From assembly GCA_947448725.1 (NCBI GenBank), contig CANFOM010000008.1, forward strand, positions 20,634-84,633: a DNA stretch of 64,000 nucleotides. The letters run 5' to 3'. This document shows positions 44,652 to 53,344 of this stretch, in pieces; positions within the stretch are counted from its first letter, which is position 1, and each line of letters opens with the position of its first letter. Source of the DNA: Bacteroidota bacterium (GTDB lineage Bacteria; Bacteroidota; Bacteroidia; Chitinophagales; Chitinophagaceae). Under the pieces are notes generated by a model. The model searched no databases, had not been told where the DNA came from, and saw nothing but the letters and a program-made list of their open reading frames with translations. The position numbers and the translations under genes were made by a program.

Positions 44652-45573
44652 CAGCAGCTGCTATTTTGTCTTTGTTTAATTGTTCTTTTAAGGCGTCTAA
44701 TCCATTGAACTTTACTTCGCCTCTTATAAAATCAAAAACTAGTACGGTTAAATTTTGTTCGTAAATGTCTTTATCAAAATTGAAAATATGCACTTCAATA
44801 ACTTTTTTATGCCCATCCACCGTAGGTCTAACGCCAATATTCATCATGCCTCCGTAGATAGTATTCTCGCAACAATCGCCTTTTACTTTTACGGCATATA
44901 CGCCGTCGTTGGGAATTAATTTTTCTTCATTGTTGATGTGTAAATTGGCTGTAGGAAATCCAATGGTTCTGCCCAATTGGTTGCCTCTTACTACAAATCC
45001 TTCAAAAGAATAAGGATGGCCCAATAGCTCATTGGCTTTTATAATATTTTTATCGGCTAAGTAATTTCTGATATGCGTGGAACTTACTATTTCATTATTA
45101 ACCAATTGTTCATTGATTTGTTCTACTTTAAAATTCATGGTAAGCCCAACTTCTTTTAATAAATCAAAATTTCCATTACGACCATTGCCAAAACGATGGT
45201 CATAGCCTACAATAATTGTATGAGGTTGGAAATGATCCACTAAGAAGTCTTTAATGTATTGTGTCGCTGTTAAATTGGAGAATTGGTAGTCAAAATTAAC
45301 CACGACCAAATGATCTATACCACTTTGCGCTAATAAATCGATTCTATCTTCAAGGCTGGTCAATTGTTTAATTTCACCAGGAATAGAGGATATCACCTTT
45401 CTCGGATGTGGGTGAAAAGTGACTATAATGGTTTCTCCATTTACTTCTTTGGCAATTTCCTGCATTCTTCTAATAATCTTCTGATGGCCAATATGCACGC
45501 CATCAAAGGCTCCTGTAGTCACAATGGCGTTCCTAAAAGGGGGCAATTGTTTTATATCGTAGTGAATCTTCAT
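44629..45573 (-). CDS. ribF: Bifunctional riboflavin kinase / FAD synthetase
   Basis: 314-residue enzyme making FMN and then FAD. N-terminal adenylyltransferase: TTGAFDGVHIGHQKII with the HxGH motif, and HTIIVGYDHRFGNGRNGN. C-terminal riboflavin kinase: GRTIGFPTANLHINNEEKLIPNDGVYAVKV, ending with MMNIGVRPTVDG. Length is standard. No FMN riboswitch-like leader is present, the start being ~65 bases from purM. The last 23 bases overlap holA. Confidence 0.96.
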   Translation of the reverse strand: MKIHYDIKQLPPFRNAIVTTGAFDGVHIGHQKIIRRMQEIAKEVNGETIIVTFHPHPRKVISSIPGEIKQLTSLEDRIDLLAQSGIDHLVVVNFDYQFSNLTATQYIKDFLVDHFQPHTIIVGYDHRFGNGRNGNFDLLKEVGLTMNFKVEQINEQLVNNEIVSSTHIRNYLADKNIIKANELLGHPYSFEGFVVRGNQLGRTIGFPTANLHINNEEKLIPNDGVYAVKVKGDCCENTIYGGMMNIGVRPTVDGHKKVIEVHIFNFDKDIYEQNLTVLVFDFIRGEVKFNGLDALKEQLNKDKIAAAAILQKYP

Positions 45574-45611
45574 TTAATACTGCTAAATATGGCACAAATG
45601 TAAAACAATTG

Positions 45612-45619
45612 TACCTTTG
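45612..45619 (+). promoter_or_regulatory. Bacteroidota -7 element (TACCTTTG) for purM
   Basis: TAnnTTTG match 22 bases before the purM ATG, in the divergent region with ribF; no matching -33 element. Confidence 0.5.
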
Positions 45620-45641
45620 TAAGACAAACCAATTTAGATAA

Positions 45642-46820
45642 ATGTCATTGTATGCTCAACGCGGCGTTTCCGCACAAAAAGAAGAAGTTCACGCAGCTAT
45701 CCAACATTTAGATCAGGGCTTATATCCCAATGCATTTTGTAAACTATATGCCGATTTTTTAGGGAAGGATGATAATTACATTAATATTATGCATGCGGAT
45801 GGGGCAGGTACGAAAAGTATATTGGCTTATTTATATTGGAAAGAAACTGGAGATACCAGTATTTGGAAAGGCATTGCACAAGATGCGATTGCGATGAATT
45901 TAGACGATTTGCTTTGTGTGGGTATCTATGATCAAATACTATTTTCTTCTACCATAGATCGGAATAAATTACTAATTAACGGAACTGTTTTACAAGAAGT
46001 AATTCAAGGCACACAAAGTTTCTTTAATGAGTTAAAAACTTTTGGAATTAACATTGAATTTTTAGGCGGTGAAACGGCCGATGTTGGAGATGTTGTTCGA
46101 ACCATTGCGGTCAATGGAACCATGACAGCAAGATGGCCTAAATCTAAATTAATTACCAATGATTTAATTGCTCCCGGACAAGTGATTGTTGGTTTTTCTA
46201 GTTATGGTCAAGCTACCTATGAGCAGTCCTATAATAGTGGATTAGGCAGCAATGGATTAACTAGTGCAAGACATGATGTGTTGCATCATTCCTATGCGGC
46301 TAAATATCCAGAAACTTTTGAACCTACCTTAAAGGATGAAGTAGTTTATTTAGGAAAAAATAAAATGACTGACGCCATCGACATTGAAGGATTTGGCAAT
46401 ATCAATATTGGAAAATTATTATTAAGCCCTACAAGAACTTATGCGCCACTAGTGAAAGAAATCTTAACCCATCATTTTGATGCCGTTAAAGGTATGATAC
46501 ATTGTAGTGGAGGCGGGCAAACCAAGTGTATGAAGTATTTGCCTGGCCCTATGCGTTTGGTTAAAGATAATTTTTTACCGGTTCCTCCCATTTTCAAATT
46601 GATTCAAGAAAATTCAGGTGCCAATACGAAAGAAATGTACCAGGTGTTTAATATGGGCCATCGTTTAGAAATTTTCACAGAGGAGAAATCGGCCCATGCT
46701 TTAATAAGTTTGGCTAAAACTTTTAATATTGAAGCGCAAATAATTGGTAAGGTTGAAGCAGCTGCGCAAAAAGAACTTGTTTTGTCTGGAAGTTTTGGGA
46801 AAGAAATTTTCACTTACTAA
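45642..46820 (+). CDS. purM: AIR synthase (phosphoribosylformylglycinamidine cyclo-ligase), Bacteroidota form
   Basis: ATP-dependent ring closure of FGAM to AIR in purine synthesis. 392 residues, longer than the ~345 of E. coli PurM and quite divergent, yet the family markers are clear: MHADGAGTKSILAYLY (the DGVGTK-like motif), DAIAMNLDDLLCVG, FLGGETADVGD, GFSSYGQATYE, and CSGGGQTKCMKYLPG. Another purine gene, purC, is 30 kb away, so the pathway genes are scattered. ftsE follows after 28 bases. Confidence 0.9.
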   Translation: MSLYAQRGVSAQKEEVHAAIQHLDQGLYPNAFCKLYADFLGKDDNYINIMHADGAGTKSILAYLYWKETGDTSIWKGIAQDAIAMNLDDLLCVGIYDQILFSSTIDRNKLLINGTVLQEVIQGTQSFFNELKTFGINIEFLGGETADVGDVVRTIAVNGTMTARWPKSKLITNDLIAPGQVIVGFSSYGQATYEQSYNSGLGSNGLTSARHDVLHHSYAAKYPETFEPTLKDEVVYLGKNKMTDAIDIEGFGNINIGKLLLSPTRTYAPLVKEILTHHFDAVKGMIHCSGGGQTKCMKYLPGPMRLVKDNFLPVPPIFKLIQENSGANTKEMYQVFNMGHRLEIFTEEKSAHALISLAKTFNIEAQIIGKVEAAAQKELVLSGSFGKEIFTY

Positions 46821-46848
46821 ATTTGATATAAATAAAATAAATTTACCC

Positions 46849-47523
46849 ATGAGCGAAGTAGTGATACAATTAGATCAAGTTAATATATACCAAAGTGGTA
46901 ATCTTATTTTACAAGACGTTAACTTAAACGTTCAAAGGGGAGAATTTGTCTATTTAGTAGGTAAAACGGGTACGGGTAAAAGCAGTCTTTTAAAAACGCT
47001 TTACGGTGAAATAACACTTACCGAAGGCAATGGCCAGGTAGTAGGGTTTGATTTAAAGCAAATGAATTGGAAGAAATTGCCCTTTTTGAGACGAAATTTA
47101 GGGGTTGTTTTTCAGGATTTTCAATTATTAACCGATAGGAACGTACATGAAAACCTTCGATTTGTCTTAAAAGCGACTGGTTGGGAAGATGAAAAGTTGG
47201 TAGAACAAAAGATAGATGATGTGCTCACCAAAGTAGGATTACAGAACAAGGGGTTTAAAATGACCTATGAAATGAGCGGTGGAGAACAACAAAGAGTAGA
47301 TATAGCGAGGGCTTTATTGAATTCGCCCAAATTAATACTAGCAGATGAGCCTACTGGTAGTTTAGACCCCGAAACCAGTGATGAAATCATGCAATTATTA
47401 TTTCAGATTGCCAAAGATGATGGCACAGCCATTTTGATGGCGACCCACGATTTTATGGTCGTTGGTAAGTTCCCATCTCGTACCCTTACAACAGCCGGCG
47501 GAAGGCTAAAAGAGGGGGTTTAA
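46849..47523 (+). CDS. ftsE: Cell division ABC transporter ATP-binding protein FtsE
   Basis: 224-residue ABC ATPase that with FtsX activates septal peptidoglycan hydrolases. Walker [12 protein letters not shown]-loop [11 protein letters not shown], signature [15 protein letters not shown], Walker [13 protein letters not shown] and switch His in MATHDFMVV. FtsE rather than LolD is supported by the [15 protein letters not shown] and [10 protein letters not shown] context and by the short length. ftsX is not adjacent; it must lie elsewhere. ATG 46849 is chosen because the longer reading frame (from 46744) would overlap purM by 77 bases. Confidence 0.88.
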   Translation: MSEVVIQLDQVNIYQSGNLILQDVNLNVQRGEFVYLVGKTGTGKSSLLKTLYGEITLTEGNGQVVGFDLKQMNWKKLPFLRRNLGVVFQDFQLLTDRNVHENLRFVLKATGWEDEKLVEQKIDDVLTKVGLQNKGFKMTYEMSGGEQQRVDIARALLNSPKLILADEPTGSLDPETSDEIMQLLFQIAKDDGTAILMATHDFMVVGKFPSRTLTTAGGRLKEGV

Positions 47524-47562
47524 TTTTTCTCCACTAATTGTACACAAAACGCCATTTTTTTC

Positions 47563-47591
47563 TTGATTCTTGGCTCTTTTTCTTATGTTCG
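47563..47591 (+). promoter_or_regulatory. Possible variant promoter for smc (TTG-N18-TATGTTCG)
   Basis: TATGTTCG at 47584-47591 differs from TAnnTTTG by one base and is preceded by TTG at 47563-47565 with an 18-base spacer. It lies 24 bases before the GTG start. Confidence 0.35.
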
Positions 47592-47615
47592 CAGACATAA
47601 AAAGTAGAAATAAAA

Positions 47616-50600
47616 GTGAGACTAAAGTCATTAGAAATCAAAGGGTTCAAGAGCTTTGCTGACAAAACTATTGTAAGTTTTGACGAAGGGATAACCGGCA
47701 TTATTGGGCCAAACGGATGTGGTAAAAGTAATATCATAGATAGTATTAGATGGGTAATAGGAGAGCAGAAAATTTCTGCCTTACGTAGTGAAAATTTAGA
47801 CTCCTTGGTGTTCAATGGTAGTAAAACAAGAAGCGCAAGTAGTATGGCCGAAGTGAGCCTTACTTTTGAAAATACAAAAAATTTATTGCCCACTGAATTT
47901 AGTACGATTACTGTTACACGTCGTTTTTATAAAAATGGAGAAAGTGAATATCGTTTAAATGATGTGGCTTGTCGATTAAAAGACATCCACAATTTATTTT
48001 TAGATACGGGCGTTAGTACCGATAGCTATGCCATTATTGAATTAGGCATGGTGGATGATATTATTAAAGATAAAGACAATAGCCGTCGCAGAATGTTAGA
48101 ACAAGCTGCGGGAATCACCATCTATAAAACAAGAAAAAAAGAAGCGAAGAATAAATTAGATGCTACGGAACAAGATTTAGCACGTATTGAAGATTTGTTA
48201 TTTGAAATTAACAATCAACTTAAAACGTTAGAGAATCAAGCTAAGAAAGCAGAGAAGTATTTTGAAATCAAAAAAGATTACAAAGACACTGCGATTGAGT
48301 TGGCTAAAGCCTCTTTGGAGGGCTTTAACATTAGCTATAAAGAATTAAATGATCAACAAGAGGAGCAAACCGATAAAAAGTTTCAATTAGAAGCTTCCAT
48401 TGCTTTAGAGGAAGCCTCCTTGGAGCAAGAGCGAGTTGTATTTATTGAAAAGGAGAAACATTTGCAAGCCATGCAACATGAGTTCAATGATAAATTACAA
48501 TTGCTTAGAACCAAAGAGAATGATAAAAATTTAGCTGCGCAACGGTTAGATTACTTAAATGACAAAGAAGCTAATTTACAAGAGTTCTTAGTAAGAGCAG
48601 AAGGTCAATTAAAAACGATTGGAGATTCCATTGAGTATACCAAATTGCAAGTACTGGATGAAGAGAAGATTTACCAAGATTTCAAATTGAGAGTAGACCA
48701 ATCTCAAACAGAATTAACCAATAAGAGAACCCAATTTGATGATCAAAGATTGGTTTTAGATCAATTGCGTCAACAATATCAGCAAATACAAAGGAATCAA
48801 TTTGATGCAGAAAAAAAGGTAGCGGTATCAGATACCTCTATTCAAAACATACAAAGAAGTCATCAACAACTAGAAGAAGAGCAAGGGCATAGAGTAGGAC
48901 AAATTCAAGATTTAACGCAACAATTAGCAGCTAAGGAAATTGAACTAACCAATGGCAAAGAACATTTAGTGGCCTTGCAAATTCAACATGAAAAAGCAAG
49001 AGCGAGTATTTTTGAAACCCAAGAACAATTAGAAATATTAAGATCCGAATTGGCCGAACAAACTAGAAAACTAGATGCCAAAAAGAATGAGTACGATTTA
49101 TTAAAGAGTTTGGTGGATAATATGGAAGGCTATCCTGAAAGTGTTAAGTTCTTACATAAGAATACTGGATGGAACCATGAAGCGCCTATTTTGTCTGATA
49201 TTTTGTATGTACAAGAAGCTTACCGTACCGCTGTTGAAAACGTATTAGAGCCTTACTTAAATTATTATGTTGTCAATAATTTAAAAGAAGGAATGCAAGC
49301 CATTCAATTATTGGATGATAATAAAAAAGGGAAAGCTAATTTCTTCTTATTGGATCAATTAAATGGTGCAAAAGCAGAATTGGCGCCTGCTAATACTATT
49401 GCTGCATTATCTGTTATTGAAGTTGATGCTAAATACAGTGCATTGGCCAATCATTTATTAGGAAATGTATTTATAGCGGAAAATGAACAAGCCTTGGAAG
49501 GCGATTACGCTGGTATTATTTTAGAAAAAACTGGTAAGTATGTGAGAGGAAAATATACTTTAACAGGAGGAAGCGTAGGTATTTTTGAGGGTAAGAAAAT
49601 TGGTCGTGCTAAAAATTTGGAAAAATTATTAGAAGATATTCAAGCGCAAGAAAAAGTAGTGAATGAATTAAAATCGACTATTCAAAATCAACATAATTCA
49701 GTTTTACAGTTTAATGAGTTGTTAAAGGAAAATGAAATTCGTTCTACTGAGCAATCTGTGAATACTTTAATCAATGAGGTATTTGCAAATAAGAACAGAT
49801 TGGAAAACTTACATGCTGCACAAACTTCGGCCATTGCTAAATTGGAAGAGTTCTCTAATAAGATGAACGAGGAGCATGCCGCTATTGCAGATACAAGAAT
49901 TGCATTAGAAGCATTGAATATTTCTTTGCACAGCACGCAAGCTCAATTAGGGGATATTGAATTGGCTTATCAAGCAGCGGAACAAGCGTATCATTTGGCT
50001 TCGGGTGAATTCAATGAAATGAATTTGCAATTAACCAAGCAGCATAGCAAAATTGAAGCTTTACAACAAGAAGTGTTGTTTAAGGAAAATCAATTGAATG
50101 ATTTACATGCACAAATTCAAGCCAATAGCACGCAGCTTACAGAGGCAAGTGCAGCCATTGTTGAAAGTAAAGCACAATTGGCTCAATTAGAATTAGCGTT
50201 GGTGAATTTGATTAAAAACAAGGAGGAAGAAGAGTTAAAATTAAACGAAGCAGATCAAGCTTATTATAATTTAAGAAATAATCTACAGGAAAAAGAAAGT
50301 GCTTTAAGATTACAGATAAAATCTAAAGAATTAGTAGATCAATTGATTAATGAAATTAAAGACAAGCTGAATAATTTAAAATTACAGTTGTCTGGAATGA
50401 AAGAACGATTGAATGTTGAATTTAAAGTGGAGTTGGAAGAGATATTAGAAGATGGCAGAACTACGGAAATTACTTTAGAAGAATTGCAAGCAAGTGCGGA
50501 TAGGATGAAGAAGCGTTTGGAGAATATGGGCGAAGTAAACCCAACTGCAATTGAAGCTTATACCGAGATGAAAAAACGTTATGACTTTATCTTAGATCAA

Positions 50601-51134
50601 AAGAATGATTTAGTAACCGCTAAGGAAAGTTTAATGTTGACCATTCAAGAAGTAGAAGCTACCGCTAACAAAGCTTTCTTAGAAACTTACAATCAAGCGA
50701 GAGAAAACTTCCAAAAAGTATTTAAAGCTTTATTCACAGAAGAAGATTCTTGTGATTTAATATTAGTAGATCCTGATAATTTAGCAGAAACTGCTGTAGA
50801 AATTGTAGCGCGTCCTAAAGGTAAAAAACCATCTTCCATTAGTCAATTAAGTGGGGGAGAGCGTACCCTAACTGCAACTGCAATGTTGTTTGCGATTTAT
50901 TTAATCAAACCTGCACCATTCTGTATATTAGATGAGGTTGATGCGCCTTTGGATGACGCCAACGTAGGTAAGTTTACGCAAATGATTCAGAAATTTAGTG
51001 ACAACTCGCAATTTATTATTGTAACCCACAATAAACAAACCATGAGTGCAGTTGACGTAATTTATGGTGTAACCATGCAAGAGCCTGGTGTAAGTAAACT
51101 GGTTCCTGTGGATTTTAGAAGTTTAAGTAATTAA
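47616..51134 (+). CDS. smc: Chromosome segregation ATPase SMC
   Basis: 1172-residue condensin. N-terminal ATPase half with Walker A GPNGCGKSN at 31-39 and DRYGYAIIELGMVDDIIKDK-like Q-loop region; two long coiled coils flank a hinge (about 495-640, beginning EGYPESVKFLHKNTGWNHEAP); C-terminal half with the signature LSGGERTLTATAMLFAIYLI from about residue 1078 and Walker B CILDEVDAPLDDANV near 1103. Start is GTG, the first usable codon ahead of MRLKSLEIKGFKSFADK. scpA and scpB are not in the window. Terminated by a clean hairpin. Confidence 0.97.
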   Translation: MRLKSLEIKGFKSFADKTIVSFDEGITGIIGPNGCGKSNIIDSIRWVIGEQKISALRSENLDSLVFNGSKTRSASSMAEVSLTFENTKNLLPTEFSTITVTRRFYKNGESEYRLNDVACRLKDIHNLFLDTGVSTDSYAIIELGMVDDIIKDKDNSRRRMLEQAAGITIYKTRKKEAKNKLDATEQDLARIEDLLFEINNQLKTLENQAKKAEKYFEIKKDYKDTAIELAKASLEGFNISYKELNDQQEEQTDKKFQLEASIALEEASLEQERVVFIEKEKHLQAMQHEFNDKLQLLRTKENDKNLAAQRLDYLNDKEANLQEFLVRAEGQLKTIGDSIEYTKLQVLDEEKIYQDFKLRVDQSQTELTNKRTQFDDQRLVLDQLRQQYQQIQRNQFDAEKKVAVSDTSIQNIQRSHQQLEEEQGHRVGQIQDLTQQLAAKEIELTNGKEHLVALQIQHEKARASIFETQEQLEILRSELAEQTRKLDAKKNEYDLLKSLVDNMEGYPESVKFLHKNTGWNHEAPILSDILYVQEAYRTAVENVLEPYLNYYVVNNLKEGMQAIQLLDDNKKGKANFFLLDQLNGAKAELAPANTIAALSVIEVDAKYSALANHLLGNVFIAENEQALEGDYAGIILEKTGKYVRGKYTLTGGSVGIFEGKKIGRAKNLEKLLEDIQAQEKVVNELKSTIQNQHNSVLQFNELLKENEIRSTEQSVNTLINEVFANKNRLENLHAAQTSAIAKLEEFSNKMNEEHAAIADTRIALEALNISLHSTQAQLGDIELAYQAAEQAYHLASGEFNEMNLQLTKQHSKIEALQQEVLFKENQLNDLHAQIQANSTQLTEASAAIVESKAQLAQLELALVNLIKNKEEEELKLNEADQAYYNLRNNLQEKESALRLQIKSKELVDQLINEIKDKLNNLKLQLSGMKERLNVEFKVELEEILEDGRTTEITLEELQASADRMKKRLENMGEVNPTAIEAYTEMKKRYDFILDQKNDLVTAKESLMLTIQEVEATANKAFLETYNQARENFQKVFKALFTEEDSCDLILVDPDNLAETAVEIVARPKGKKPSSISQLSGGERTLTATAMLFAIYLIKPAPFCILDEVDAPLDDANVGKFTQMIQKFSDNSQFIIVTHNKQTMSAVDVIYGVTMQEPGVSKLVPVDFRSLSN

Positions 51135-51169
51135 AATATTTTCTTTTCAATTACTTTTGAATGATACGG

Positions 51170-51204
51170 ATGGGAAGCTTTTAATAGAAGCTTCCCATTT
51201 TTTT
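51170..51204 (+). terminator. Intrinsic terminator after smc
   Basis: Perfect 11-pair stem ATGGGAAGCTT / AAGCTTCCCAT (51170-51180, 51188-51198), loop TTAATAG, followed by seven Ts. About 35 bases after the smc stop. Confidence 0.92.
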
Positions 51205-51223
51205 AAGCGTAAATTTTTTTTAT

Positions 51224-51640
51224 TTGATCAAATCTTCCATCATACTATTTTTAACCTGTTTTTTACTCTACTTGCCATTTAGTAGAGAACCTGACTACTT
51301 TGATAGTGAAACAGCCCCAGCTATTGTGGTTCAAGAAGGGGATAGTATTGTTGCTAAGTACAATGAATTTGGTAAACCTTTCCAAATAAAACTAAATTCA
51401 AGCCATTACCGCTCTAAAATTGGGGCCCGAATAGAAGTGGTCTATGAGCTCAGCCATCCGCAAAAAGCGGCTGTAAACCAACTATGGGGCTATTGGTTAC
51501 TGCCTAAAGAATTAGCCTGGTCTTTTGGTTTATTTGCAGTTTTATTAGGGGTGGCTTTTGCGACCACACACCGCCCACATCCCAGTGCTATTGCCGAACA
51601 ATTAAAAGGGGAGGAAGGGCCTAAGACAAAGTATCAATAG
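51224..51640 (+). CDS. Two-helix membrane protein, DUF3592-like
   Basis: 138 residues with an N-terminal hydrophobic helix (IILFLTCFLLYLPF), an extracytoplasmic beta-rich loop (GDSIVAKYNEFGKPFQIKLNSSHYRSKIGARIEVVYELSHPQKA) and a second helix (LAWSFGLFAVLLGVAFATTH), ending in a short polar tail. The arrangement and the VVYELSHPQKA string resemble DUF3592 proteins, of unknown function; this is a tentative match. Only a TTG is available at the N-terminus, right after the smc terminator, so the exact start is uncertain. Confidence 0.6.
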   Translation: MIKSSIILFLTCFLLYLPFSREPDYFDSETAPAIVVQEGDSIVAKYNEFGKPFQIKLNSSHYRSKIGARIEVVYELSHPQKAAVNQLWGYWLLPKELAWSFGLFAVLLGVAFATTHRPHPSAIAEQLKGEEGPKTKYQ

Positions 51641-51668
51641 ATAGTTGAAATGATGTTCTATAATCTTG

Positions 51669-51761
51669 ATTATTTAAAAGAATAAACACCTATACCTCGG
51701 CTCTCAGATCGCTTCGCTCACAATGTTCGCTCGGCATAGCATTTATTCTTTTTTAAATAAT
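51669..51761. repeat. Long imperfect palindrome between the DUF3592-like gene and smpB
   Basis: Arms 51669-51686 and 51742-51761 are complementary over 18 bases (the right arm has two extra). The pairing continues inward through CCTATACC / GGCATAGC-like bases to a GC-rich tip that contains TCGCTTCGCTCA at about 51709-51720. It sits tail-to-tail between convergent genes, like the element at 13095-13262, with which it shares the tip motif (11 of 12 bases) and little else. Likely a two-way terminator or a copy of a dispersed palindromic repeat. Confidence 0.75.
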
Positions 51762-51803
51762 ATAGTCTTGTAATTTTAATAAACATTAAATAATCTTCCA
51801 GCT

Positions 51804-52268
51804 TTAACGCTTCAGCAAACGTTTAATCTCTTTGTCAACGTCTCGGGTTTTGATGTTCTCTCGTTTGTCAAATTCTTTTTTACCTTTTCCAACACCAATT
51901 TCTACTTTGGCAAAACGTTTTTCATTAAAGAATATTCTTAAAGGAATAATGGAATACCCTTTTTCTTTTACTTTGGTTTCTAACTTTTCAAGCTCTCTTT
52001 TTTGCAATAATAATTTTCGGTCATGCACTTCAATATGGTTATTGACATTGCCATGGGTATAGGCGTTAATGAACAATCCTCTCACCCAAAGTTCTCCTTT
52101 ATCAAACATGCAAAAAGAATCATTAAAACTCACTTTACCTTCTCTTATCGATTTTACTTCCGTTCCGAGCAAAACAATTCCAGCCTCATATTTATCCTCT
52201 ATGTGGTAATTAAAATAGGCTTGCCTATTGTTTAATTCTTTTACTTGAACTGCTTTCGATTTGGCCAT
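51804..52268 (-). CDS. smpB: SsrA (tmRNA)-binding protein SmpB
   Basis: 154-residue partner of tmRNA in ribosome rescue. N-terminal KELNNRQAYFNYHIEDKYEAGIVLLGTEVKSIREGKVSF OB-fold core, GELWVRGLFINAYTHGN, and the basic C-terminal tail rich in K and R (KRENIKTRDVDKEIKRLLKR) that mimics tRNA. ATG 52268 gives the usual MAKSK start; a longer frame through the leader hairpin is rejected. A -7 element lies 33 bases upstream. No ssrA gene was found in the window. Confidence 0.95.
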   Translation of the reverse strand: MAKSKAVQVKELNNRQAYFNYHIEDKYEAGIVLLGTEVKSIREGKVSFNDSFCMFDKGELWVRGLFINAYTHGNVNNHIEVHDRKLLLQKRELEKLETKVKEKGYSIIPLRIFFNEKRFAKVEIGVGKGKKEFDKRENIKTRDVDKEIKRLLKR

Positions 52269-52299
52269 AAAAAATCCCGGAACTGATCTAGTGCCGGGA
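52269..52299 (-). promoter_or_regulatory. Hairpin with U6 tract directly abutting the smpB AUG
   Basis: On the minus strand TCCCGG (52294-52299) pairs with CCGGGA (52275-52280), with an inner ACT/AGT possibility, and six Ts follow immediately before the ATG. It has the form of an intrinsic terminator, serving the upstream accD transcript, but would also form the 5' leader of an smpB mRNA from the -7 element at 52302-52309. Confidence 0.6.
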
Positions 52300-52301
52300 A
52301 A

Positions 52302-52309
52302 CAAAAATA
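52302..52309 (-). promoter_or_regulatory. Bacteroidota -7 element (TATTTTTG) for smpB
   Basis: TAnnTTTG on the minus strand, 33 bases before the smpB ATG; TTTA (one base off TTTG) lies 19 bases upstream. A start a few bases downstream would begin the mRNA at the base of the leader hairpin. Confidence 0.55.
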
Positions 52310-52336
52310 GGATTAAATATTGACTTCCTAAATGGA

Positions 52337-53254
52337 TTAGTTTCTAAAGAGAAACGCCACTTCAGATAATTTATTTTTTAAGTCTTTTCTATCAACGATA
52401 AAGTCCAAGAAGCCATGCTCTAATAAAAATTCACTTCTTTGAAAACCAGCTGGCAAGTCTTTTTTGATGGTTTCTTTAATGACTCTAGGGCCTGCAAAAC
52501 CTATTAAAGCGCCTGGTTCTGCTATATTGATATCGCCTAACATTCCAAAGCTTGCAGAAATACCACCAAAGGTTGGATCGGTAAGCATAGAAATAAAAGG
52601 AAGTTTGGCATCACTTAATTGAGATAATTTACCACTTGTTTTTGCTAACTGCATCAAGCTAAATGCACTTTCCATCATACGAGCCCCACCACTTTTGCTT
52701 ATTACCAAATAGGGTAGTTGATGTTGTATACAATAATCTACTGCTCTGCTAAATTTTTCGCCCATCACGCTTCCTAAGGAACCGCCAATAAATTCAAAGT
52801 CCATACATGCTACTACGATTTCTTCTCCGTTGACTTTGCCCACTGCTACGCGCATAGAATCTTTCAAATCGGTTTTGGCATGAATTTCATCTAAACGTTT
52901 TTGGTAGTTTTTTAAATCGGTAAAGTTTAGCGCGTCTTTACTTTTGATAGTATCAAAAAGTTCTGTGAAATTGCTTTCGTCAAATAAAATATCAAAATAT
53001 TCATCACTACCAATACGGTGGTGAAAATTACACTTGCTACAAATAAATAAGTTTTCTTTTAATTCAGAACTAGTACAAATATGATTACAAGAAGGGCATT
53101 TAGTCCATAGCCCTTCAGGGGTTTCTTTTTTATCCGCGGTGGAAGTGGTAATCCCTTTTCTTTTCCTTTTAAACCATCTCGATTTACTCGCATCTGAACC
53201 TGTTGTTTCTTCCCCAGTTAAGTTTACTTCAATATCTTCTTCTCTATTTTTCAT
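52337..53254 (-). CDS. accD: Acetyl-CoA carboxylase carboxyltransferase subunit beta
   Basis: Half of the carboxyltransferase that makes malonyl-CoA for fatty acid synthesis. 305 residues. The zinc ribbon Cys53, Cys56, Cys72, Cys75 (CPSCNHIC...CSKC) precedes the crotonase-fold carboxyltransferase domain, with FEFIGGSLGSVMGEKFSRA and SGGARMMESAFSLMQLAKTS. N-terminal ~50 residues are a basic extension. accA is elsewhere. 90 bases separate it from fbaA, with a terminator in between. Confidence 0.95.
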   Translation of the reverse strand: MKNREEDIEVNLTGEETTGSDASKSRWFKRKRKGITTSTADKKETPEGLWTKCPSCNHICTSSELKENLFICSKCNFHHRIGSDEYFDILFDESNFTELFDTIKSKDALNFTDLKNYQKRLDEIHAKTDLKDSMRVAVGKVNGEEIVVACMDFEFIGGSLGSVMGEKFSRAVDYCIQHQLPYLVISKSGGARMMESAFSLMQLAKTSGKLSQLSDAKLPFISMLTDPTFGGISASFGMLGDINIAEPGALIGFAGPRVIKETIKKDLPAGFQRSEFLLEHGFLDFIVDRKDLKNKLSEVAFLFRN

Positions 53255-53299
53255 AGTTAAGCAATCGTTTAATCTTACATGAAGTTATATAAAAATAAA

Positions 53300-53330
53300 C
53301 AGTCACCCTTTTTAAGTATAAGGGTGACTG
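53300..53330 (-). terminator. Intrinsic terminator after fbaA
   Basis: Perfect 11-pair stem CAGTCACCCTT / AAGGGTGACTG (53300-53310, 53320-53330); on the minus strand it is followed by TTTATTTTTAT. 14 bases beyond the fbaA stop. Confidence 0.85.
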
Positions 53331-53344
53331 TGTTAAAATTTTGT

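Noticed and set aside
46744..46848. Longer FtsE frame overlapping purM
   Set aside because: The extra 35 residues are the purM C-terminus read in another frame, and the ABC domain starts cleanly at ATG 46849.
52269..52304. Twelve-residue N-terminal extension of SmpB
   Set aside because: It is encoded by the leader hairpin, and the standard SmpB start MAKSK is at 52268.
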